A DNA stretch of 22,607 bases. It comes from Candidatus Raymondbacteria bacterium RIFOXYA2_FULL_49_16 (GTDB taxonomy: Bacteria; Fibrobacterota; OXYB2-FULL-49-7; XYB2-FULL-49-35). The position numbers and the translations under genes are program-made. The stretch's first letter is position 1; the number at the start of each line of letters is the position of its first letter. The notes under the pieces were generated by a model. The model had not been told where the DNA came from. It saw nothing but the letters and a program-made list of their open reading frames with translations, and did not search any database. The stretch spans positions 1 to 22,607 of the forward strand of contig MFYT01000102.1 of the NCBI GenBank assembly GCA_001789205.1, given 5' to 3'. This document shows positions 7,425-13,705 of the stretch, piece after piece.

Positions 7425-8640
7425 ACAACTGCCTGCCGTTGTTGCCATGCGTTGAATCAACGATGATTTTTTTACCGGAACGCATAATCCGCGGGTGCAG
7501 ATCGCAGCGCAACTCGCCGCTGCGGTATTTTTCCGGTATGTAGAAGTGTCCTAGCGGGATTATCCGCTGTGTCGGCAGATGATAGAGATATGGGTTTTGA
7601 TTTCCATTTTTATCATGATAGGTGTCCGCGATCATCCAGTCCCCGCCGGCAAAGAAACTTAGGTGTCCGTTCGTGGCTTCAAGGATTGTCTCCTCACGGA
7701 AACTTCCATCGTCGGCGCATAGCCGGTACGCACCATCACGCCACATCGCAATATGTGATGGATCTCGCCAGGTGAAATGAGAAATATATGGTTTGTCCGT
7801 GACCAGCCGCAGGTCCGACCCATCAAAGGCGGCGCTGAACATCCGTGTGCGAAAGCCCAGCCAGTTCCCGTTGGCGGAGCGCCACCGATTGAGAAAAACA
7901 AATCGCCTGCCGTCCGGGCTCCATTCGAAAACATACATATAATGGCGGTCATCGCGCGCATCCATGTGCGGATAGGGAATGGCCGCGATTTGCTGGTAGC
8001 TGAAAATATCTTTTGCGCTGCCTGAATCAAGATCCATCAGGCGCATGCCGATAGACGCGGGCGCCAACGCCATACGGTGGAGGTCCTCAATGCCTGCATA
8101 GCCATATCCCGGCCTCATGAATTCAATCCGCGCGAAATCAGCACAGAGCGCCCATTTCCCTTTGGGATGCACATGATAAACCGCATGCGGCAGCGTGCGT
8201 TTTTTCCCAGAGCGCACATTGAGAATATGACACACAAACTTTCCGTCTTCGCGGTCGTTCCACAGCACTTCGTCATTCGAGCATGGCCGCCACTGCAGCA
8301 TGCAGCCCTGCTGCCAGCTCCATGCGCGCGACAAGCCAAGCTCTACCCATTTATTAGCGTTCAAAAGATCAATCATGCCAATTTTAATGACGTCGTGGGC
8401 TGCGGGGCTGCGGCCTTCAAAATCAACCTCCATTGCGAGCGCGTAGCGCTCATCCGGATCAGTCTCGAATTTGTCATAGTAGCTGAACCAGTGAAACTTT
8501 GGACCCGTAGTTAATGGAACCACTTCCGGCAGCCGCGCGTGTGGATCATATAGCTTGTTTTCAAAATCGGGATACGAGACCCATAGTTGATCGGCTGGAA
8601 CTTCTTTTTGAAGGCCTTCCGATTGATTGCGGTAAACCAT
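7408..8640 (-). CDS. Cytoplasmic beta-propeller protein, oligogalacturonate-lyase-like (TolB/PL22-like)
   Basis: 410 aa, no signal peptide. From memory it resembles a family of uncharacterised propeller proteins common in Planctomycetes, Lentisphaerae and Verrucomicrobia, related to oligogalacturonate lyase (PL22) and TolB propellers. Features seen: FHWFSYYDKFETDPDERYAL and a nearby EVDFEGRSP at residues ~49-76; a W-Q-Q-G-C-M-L-Q-W strand; EVLWNDREDGKFVCHI; RPGYGYAGIEDLHR; and WSPDGRRFVFLNRWR late in the chain, typical of six- or seven-bladed propellers. PL22 enzymes cleave unsaturated pectin disaccharides inside the cell; whether this protein is a lyase is not shown, because I cannot place the metal-binding His/Gln set with certainty. 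GGAGG four bases before the ATG supports the start, and it begins 15 bases after the 628-aa gene ends, so they form an operon. It seems more GC-rich than its neighbours by eye, hinting at transfer. Confidence 0.8.
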   Translation of the reverse strand: MVYRNQSEGLQKEVPADQLWVSYPDFENKLYDPHARLPEVVPLTTGPKFHWFSYYDKFETDPDERYALAMEVDFEGRSPAAHDVIKIGMIDLLNANKWVELGLSRAWSWQQGCMLQWRPCSNDEVLWNDREDGKFVCHILNVRSGKKRTLPHAVYHVHPKGKWALCADFARIEFMRPGYGYAGIEDLHRMALAPASIGMRLMDLDSGSAKDIFSYQQIAAIPYPHMDARDDRHYMYVFEWSPDGRRFVFLNRWRSANGNWLGFRTRMFSAAFDGSDLRLVTDKPYISHFTWRDPSHIAMWRDGAYRLCADDGSFREETILEATNGHLSFFAGGDWMIADTYHDKNGNQNPYLYHLPTQRIIPLGHFYIPEKYRSGELRCDLHPRIMRSGKKIIVDSTHGNNGRQLYMIHI

Positions 8641-8655
8641 TTTGCCTCCGGGATA

Positions 8656-10542
8656 CTATTTGATCAAACTGACACGCCTCACAAGAAGACACCCGTTGAT
8701 CTTTACTTGGAGCATATAAACACCGCTTGGAAGACCTGAAGCGTCCCAGGTGACACCAGCAGACAGCGGGCAGCTAGCAGCTGGCAGCTTCTGAACAAGT
8801 GTGCCGTGTACGTTGTATATTTCAATCAAGGCGGTTTTGCCACCCGCGGGCTGACCGCTGATCGCTATTTTAGTTTTCGGATTAAACGGATTTGGACTTA
8901 CTGTAAGCATTGGTCCGGTCTTGCCTGGCAAACCCGTTTCGCTGCTTGCCGAGCTGTCTATTTTTACATAGTATGCATGGACTGCCGGCCTTGTGCCTAG
9001 GGCGAAGTTGCAATACACATACATAATCCGTGTCTGCGGATCAAAACAGGCCCCAGCTATTGTATGGGAAGATTCAGTAGCGCTGACCGGGTATGGCCAA
9101 TTGATTTTGTTAAATGAAGAGGGCTGAACACTGCCCAAAGCCCGGTTTCCCAGCGCTGCCTCTCCCAATTCCTTGAGGTCATAAAAATACCAATTGTCCT
9201 CATAGTGGGGATCCACGACACTGCCACCCCAGTCGTATCCGATCCTGCCGGTATTATGCTTCACAAATGCAACATAGCCTTTTTTATCTGGAAGATCTAT
9301 AAACACTCCGGCCGCGCACCCGCTTTTATCAGTGAATCTCCCATCCCATGGGCTGGGGGGCTGGTAGAGCCAGATAGTTGAATTGGCCTGGAAATAATTG
9401 CCGTTTCTGACAGCGGCCTCGGGATAAATATATCTCAGCATTTCGACCATATCCACCGTATCCTGGATCATATCCGGCTTTTGTATGGCCGCAATTGCCG
9501 GCCCACTACTCGCTGTCTGACAGAGGCTGTAGACCCCTCCAAATCCAAGCGCCAGTTCCCTTCCACCGGTATATGCATCGGCAAATGTCTTTGGAATGCG
9601 AGTAACGCCACGCCAGTATGCTTTCCATGTCGCCAATCTTGGCAGGGGCAAATACCAGTACTTCAGGTTTGTCACCGTATCATTGGCCAGCCTTGTGGCC
9701 GCAAGCATGGGGAATCCATTGCCCCCATAATAAGAATTATAATGGGTCCAGTAAAGGATATTAGTACTGTCGTCCCACCAAAAGCCGCCGTTTGATGTTA
9801 TGTTCTCTCCTGAAACCGCTGTATCCCAGGCAATGGTTGTCCATTGTTTGACAAGAGCGGCTGTAGTAAGCGCGGAATAATCGCTGCCTTCAATTTTTTC
9901 CAATTGCGGCAATTCCACTTCATACAAACATTGAGTATAGGTCCCGGTATTCAGAAAAAACCTTTTGGATCCATCGGGCATGGTACGGAGCGCAAGCCCG
10001 CTTGGCACAAAAGTATTGTCATAACCAGTCACGGCCGGCAGCTTGAAGGAGCCAATATATTCAAAATCAGAAGAATCGAGAAGCGAATCCCTGTGCGCGG
10101 GAGGAGGCGGAGGCATCTCCAGCCGTTGTTTTACGTGTATACTCTCCGCAGGCACGATTTCTCCAAAAAGCTGGCTTGCCGTTCTATTATAGCATTGCCA
10201 GGCAAAGGCCCATGTTCCTGGTGTGGATGGCGCCCTCAGGTTGGAGGTAAAATTAAAAGTGTCGCCCGGAGCAATAGAATCCCCATGGTGCTGGAGAATA
10301 AAATACGTTCCCCATGTGTAATTGTTTGACGGATACTGGGAATACATCAGGATATTCGTTATTGGCCAGGCAGTATCACCGGTGTTTCTCATGCAAATAA
10401 CCGCTGGAAAAATCTCGTCCGTGGTCAGGGTTTCGGGGATGACGCATCTGACGAATTGAGCGTCATAGGCTGCCTGGACAGACTGGCCGGCTAGAAAAAA
10501 AAACATGCAGGCGTACGCGAGTGTTATAATCGGGTTACGCAT
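8656..10542 (-). CDS. Secreted protein with NBR1-like Ig domain and sorting domain
   Basis: 628 aa. Signal peptide at residues 1-24 (MRNPIITLAYACMFFFLAG, cut near VQA). Residues about 28-137 look like an NBR1-type Ig-like (FW) domain: RNTGDTAWP, then YTWGTYFILQ, SIAPGDTFNFTSNLRAPSTP and GTWAFAWQCYN. A Pro-rich linker (EMPPPPPAH) separates it from a ~390-residue body that is distantly like the 501-aa protein at 1279 (FEYIGSFKLP, RIPKTFADAYTGGRELALG, YYVKIDS). The sorting domain starts near residue 545 (LTVSPNPFNPKTKIAISG) and ends RRVSLIK. Function unknown; the layout suggests a surface or secreted binding protein or enzyme. AAGGAGG precedes the ATG. The first ~85 bases of the gene and its leader are duplicated at 13511-13598. 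It is co-transcribed with the propeller gene that follows it by 15 bases. Confidence 0.87.
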   Translation of the reverse strand: MRNPIITLAYACMFFFLAGQSVQAAYDAQFVRCVIPETLTTDEIFPAVICMRNTGDTAWPITNILMYSQYPSNNYTWGTYFILQHHGDSIAPGDTFNFTSNLRAPSTPGTWAFAWQCYNRTASQLFGEIVPAESIHVKQRLEMPPPPPAHRDSLLDSSDFEYIGSFKLPAVTGYDNTFVPSGLALRTMPDGSKRFFLNTGTYTQCLYEVELPQLEKIEGSDYSALTTAALVKQWTTIAWDTAVSGENITSNGGFWWDDSTNILYWTHYNSYYGGNGFPMLAATRLANDTVTNLKYWYLPLPRLATWKAYWRGVTRIPKTFADAYTGGRELALGFGGVYSLCQTASSGPAIAAIQKPDMIQDTVDMVEMLRYIYPEAAVRNGNYFQANSTIWLYQPPSPWDGRFTDKSGCAAGVFIDLPDKKGYVAFVKHNTGRIGYDWGGSVVDPHYEDNWYFYDLKELGEAALGNRALGSVQPSSFNKINWPYPVSATESSHTIAGACFDPQTRIMYVYCNFALGTRPAVHAYYVKIDSSASSETGLPGKTGPMLTVSPNPFNPKTKIAISGQPAGGKTALIEIYNVHGTLVQKLPAASCPLSAGVTWDASGLPSGVYMLQVKINGCLLVRRVSLIK

Positions 10543-10552
10543 TGACCCCCCC
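10463..10552 (-). repeat. Direct repeat copy A (start and leader of the 628-aa gene)
   Basis: This stretch covers the signal-peptide codons, the start codon (10540-10542) and part of the Shine-Dalgarno of the 628-aa gene. It matches 13511-13598 base for base apart from two homopolymer changes: nine A versus eight, and seven C versus six. Looser similarity (AAGCTTATGCG followed by TTAA) continues for another ~20 bases upstream of the gene. Confidence 0.9.
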
Positions 10553-10622
10553 TCCTTAAGCTTATGCGATTAACTTTAAGCATAAAATAAATATTTCCCT
10601 TAATTGCGATGAACGGCACCGC

Positions 10623-13355
10623 TTACTTTAACAATAACATTGTATGTTCAGAACGCTTTCCGTCCTGTAGCTCAAGAAGACCGAAATAGACGCCGGAGGA
10701 CAGTGTTTTGCCTGCGCTATTCCGGCCATCCCAAGAGAACCGGTTCCGTACGCCGTTCGCATGTGCAGCCAAATGTAACTCTTTGACTTTTTGGCCGCGC
10801 GTATTAAAAATAGAATATATCGCGCTTTTCGCAGGCGGCAGCGCATAGGTTATCATCGTTGAGGGATTGAACGGGTTCGGTGCGCTGCCAATAGACAGCA
10901 TGTCAATGATTGCATACGTTCCCTCTTGTTTAGTCGTTGGTTCCGGGAAATAGCTGACGGTGAGTTTGGGGCGCAACGCAGTGTCGCTGTTTTCCTTGGA
11001 AAGGATGTATCCTTCTTTGTAAATTCCTAAGCGAAGGAGCATACCGTGGTTTGAAGCTGGGACGGAAATCCAGGACTGTGTCAGATCCCGGATGTTCCAT
11101 TCCAGCCACCGGCTGCCCACGTCGTTTGAAACCAGCTGCGCCACTACTGTTGTATCAAAGTCACCGCCGTTTGTTGTCCAGTTGTTGACACCGTCATATG
11201 TGTAATAGGTCACTCCATCCACCGGCTGGTGATATATTCCGGTGCCTTCGACCCAGGTATGCGTCATTTTATACAGGCGCATTGGCTGGTCTGTACCCGC
11301 GCTCGTGGCGTAAAGGTCCAGTATCGCATTGGAGATTATGGCGCCTGAGGGAATGGACGATGCCAGGTCAAAAGCCACGGCGCAGGAACGGCTTCCTTGA
11401 GAGTAAAGGTGCATTGTTGCCGCACCACCCCAGTTCCACGTGTCTTCACCGCTATAACCGCTGATCATCGCATCTTTCGCGCCACTGTAACCATTCAATC
11501 CCTGCTGCAATACTATTGTTACCTCGGCAGTGGACATTACTGTGATTGAAACCAGGGCGGTGTTTGATTCCAATGCCCCGTCATTGGCTTTGAAGGTAAA
11601 ACTGTCCGGTCCGCTATAGCCGGAATTCGGCAGGTAGGCCGCTTTCGAACCAACGATTGTCACTGCGCCATGCCATGGCCCGGTCACTTGTGCGTACGTT
11701 AGTGCGTTACCCTGGGCGTCAGTGGCCGACAATGTGATGTCCTTGACGACTTCGGGCCCTGCGACTACGGTCTGGTCATATGCAACCGGCGCGGTGTTCG
11801 TGACTGCGCCTGTTGTAAAAGTGTAGTCACTGGTGATTGTTACGTTACCAACAGGATCAGTCAGCGTCAGGCAATAATGGTAGGTAGAGTTGCCTTGTAA
11901 TCCGGCTAGTGCAATTGCCGCCATGCTGTAGTAACCAGGGCCGGATGTGGCAGTAATGCCGTATGCGGTTGTTAGACCATACTGCACCTCGATCCTTGCG
12001 ACTTCAGGCGCCGGCGTGTCCCGCAGTCGAATAATGACATTTCGCGTGCCTGAAGTCAGGCTTCCTGTCACTGTTGGATAGCTTGAGGCCACTGCCGGAA
12101 ACTGCATGTCGGTAACCGGGGTTTTAGCACGCATGGGCGTATAAAGCGGGTCGCCTACGTTCATGGGCATCCATCCAACAGAAGGAGTGGCGAGCATCGA
12201 GGCTTCGGCAAAATTGTAGCCCTTGAGAATATAGTAAAGCAAGATATTCGGCCGTTGATGGCCATTTAGATATGGCTCGCCAACTGTCCCAGAGACGCAC
12301 GAGGCGCCATGAGACAACGAATATCCGCAAAAAGCGCCAGTCATGCCGCTCGCAAACGACATGCTATGCAGATGGCATGCTATTGACCCTGGCAGCCATT
12401 CGAAGGCGGTGGCGTTGTTGCTGTACCAGCCTTCATAAAAAAGCGCGCGCGGCGCAGTTGCAGCGCTTGTACCATCGGTGAATGTGAGTCCATAACTGCC
12501 AATGGTCGCATCGGTTTGTTCCCACTTGCAGGTCAGGCCAGTACCAATCACATAGTGTTCGCCATAGGCCATGTTTTTGTCTGCTGCACCGTAGCTGCCA
12601 TAGTTGCCGGAAATCACATCCGCATCAGCCGTTAGCGCGGAGTCGGTATAAGCTGCATATCGGCTGTCCACGTACACAACGCCGTTGTAGTAACCAGCCC
12701 CTGCAGTAATATACCGTTCGCCATAAAGCGCTTCGTCCAGCAAGCTCATTGCCCGGTTGGCACTGGGGCCGTCTAACCGAGCGACCAAATACATTTCCGT
12801 ACCGGCAAACTTGTAACTGGCATGGGTAAAATGCGGTTTATCTGTCTCAAATGAGGGCCGAGTTGCAAAGTAAGGGTTTGTGTTCCAGCCGATGTTATTG
12901 GTTGCCGGGTTCCAGTAGTTGAGCGCCATGAGCACGTTATCTATGCAAATATTTTTGTCAGCCGCGTATCCGCTCCCCCCTTTAACCAAATAAGGCATGC
13001 CATAGCAAAGCAGGATGACGTCAATATTGGCTTCGCCCAGGGCGGTGAGTTTGGTTTTTATGGGCTGTACCACTTCAGATTGAAATTTGGCATAGTCTGC
13101 GGTGTTATAATATTGTCCAAGTGTGATGGTCAGACCCAGCAGGTTATCCGTAGGCACCCCGCGCTTGGTAATGTAATATTCAGCCACTTGTTTTGAGTCA
13201 TTTGTACCGTCCGCATCCTGATCCTGGGTCAGACTGGCATTATAAATCACTAGGATGCGGTCGGCTGTGGTTGCCTTCGTTGGAGACAACAGCATCAGTA
13301 CAATCATGGCCATTGTCAGGCAGATAAAACCTTTTGGTTTGTTTGTCATATTCAT
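10623..13355 (-). CDS. Secreted TIGR03790-family protein with FN3, cadherin-like, DNRLRE-like and sorting domains
   Basis: 910 aa. Signal peptide residues 1-29 (hydrophobic IVLMLLSPTKA). Residues about 31-410 match the TIGR03790 family of unknown function: ADRILVIYNASL, VAEYYITKRGVPTDNLLGL, IDVILLCYGMPYLVKGG at the start and VGWMPMNVGDPLYTPM at the end, the latter resembling the end of gingipain-like domains. Then an FN3-like domain (about 425-517), a cadherin/Big-like repeat (about 520-606, with GYSGPDSFTFKANDGALESN), and a DNRLRE-like beta-sandwich (about 612-803: CAVAFDLASSIPSGAIISNA, LEWNIRDLTQSWI, RPKLTVSYF). The sorting domain (from 824, SAPNPFNPSTMITYALP) is of the FlgD-like type (FSWDGRNSAGKTLSSGVYFG). 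GGAGA seven bases upstream supports the ATG. Its promoter lies inside or beyond a gene relic (13377-13589). Enzymatic role, if any, unknown. Confidence 0.88.
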   Translation of the reverse strand: MNMTNKPKGFICLTMAMIVLMLLSPTKATTADRILVIYNASLTQDQDADGTNDSKQVAEYYITKRGVPTDNLLGLTITLGQYYNTADYAKFQSEVVQPIKTKLTALGEANIDVILLCYGMPYLVKGGSGYAADKNICIDNVLMALNYWNPATNNIGWNTNPYFATRPSFETDKPHFTHASYKFAGTEMYLVARLDGPSANRAMSLLDEALYGERYITAGAGYYNGVVYVDSRYAAYTDSALTADADVISGNYGSYGAADKNMAYGEHYVIGTGLTCKWEQTDATIGSYGLTFTDGTSAATAPRALFYEGWYSNNATAFEWLPGSIACHLHSMSFASGMTGAFCGYSLSHGASCVSGTVGEPYLNGHQRPNILLYYILKGYNFAEASMLATPSVGWMPMNVGDPLYTPMRAKTPVTDMQFPAVASSYPTVTGSLTSGTRNVIIRLRDTPAPEVARIEVQYGLTTAYGITATSGPGYYSMAAIALAGLQGNSTYHYCLTLTDPVGNVTITSDYTFTTGAVTNTAPVAYDQTVVAGPEVVKDITLSATDAQGNALTYAQVTGPWHGAVTIVGSKAAYLPNSGYSGPDSFTFKANDGALESNTALVSITVMSTAEVTIVLQQGLNGYSGAKDAMISGYSGEDTWNWGGAATMHLYSQGSRSCAVAFDLASSIPSGAIISNAILDLYATSAGTDQPMRLYKMTHTWVEGTGIYHQPVDGVTYYTYDGVNNWTTNGGDFDTTVVAQLVSNDVGSRWLEWNIRDLTQSWISVPASNHGMLLRLGIYKEGYILSKENSDTALRPKLTVSYFPEPTTKQEGTYAIIDMLSIGSAPNPFNPSTMITYALPPAKSAIYSIFNTRGQKVKELHLAAHANGVRNRFSWDGRNSAGKTLSSGVYFGLLELQDGKRSEHTMLLLK

Positions 13356-13376
13356 GGGATTTCTCCAATCAATTTC

Positions 13377-13589
13377 TCATGGATACCATATCCGGTTGTC
13401 CCAGCGGAAGCTGGTATGGTAAAAATATATCTCCTGAGCCTTGAAAACAAGAAACCCTTCCCTGTATGCGCTCTCCGCAGGTACGGATTCCCAGAAAAGG
13501 GATATGTGCATCATAGGCTGCCTGGACAGACTGGCCGGCTAGAAAAAAAACATGCAGGCGTACGCGAGTGTTATAATCGGGTTACGCAT
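13377..13589 (-). pseudogene. Relic: truncated, frameshifted copy of a 628-aa-type gene
   Basis: From an ATG at 13589 the first 15 codons are identical to the 628-aa gene (MRNPIITLAYACMFF), but a one-base loss in the poly-A/poly-T run shifts the frame and gives a stop after codon 16 (13539-13541). In the corrected frame the copy would go on through LAGQSVQAAYDA. Further down, a different frame reads WESVPAESAYREGFLVFKAQ to a TGA at 13377-13379; VPAES there also occurs at residues 130-134 of the 628-aa protein (EIVPAESIHV). The middle (Ig-like domain) is missing, so the copy is both frameshifted and internally deleted. It sits directly upstream of the TIGR03790 gene. Confidence 0.75.
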
Positions 13590-13598
13590 TGACCCCCC
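13511..13598 (-). repeat. Direct repeat copy B
   Basis: Partner of 10463-10552, 3 kb away in the same orientation. The two differ only in the lengths of the A and C homopolymers. Such a close match, next to a much more diverged remainder, indicates a recent duplication or gene conversion between the two leaders. Confidence 0.9.
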
Positions 13599-13636
13599 TC
13601 TTTTCTAAAGCTTATGCGCTTAATTGTTCAGGTAAA

Positions 13637-13674
13637 AATAATATGTTTCCCGTTGATAGCAGAAACATATTATT
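13637..13674 (-). terminator. Terminator-like hairpin after the 885-aa-ORF hydrolase gene
   Basis: A perfect 13-bp inverted repeat (AATAATATGTTTC at 13637-13649, GAAACATATTATT at 13662-13674) with a 12-base loop lies about 30 bases past the hydrolase stop. On the minus strand the second arm ends ATTATTTTTA, giving a short T-run. The stem is AT-rich, so it would be a weak intrinsic terminator; processing or regulatory use is also possible. Confidence 0.55.
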
Positions 13675-13705
13675 ACTCCCCTATCTTTTAAAAACAACCA
13701 CCCAA

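Noticed and set aside
10562-10585. TTATGC/GCATAA inverted repeat upstream of the 628-aa gene
   Set aside because: The right arm is absent in the duplicated leader at 13600-13640, so it is not conserved even between copies.
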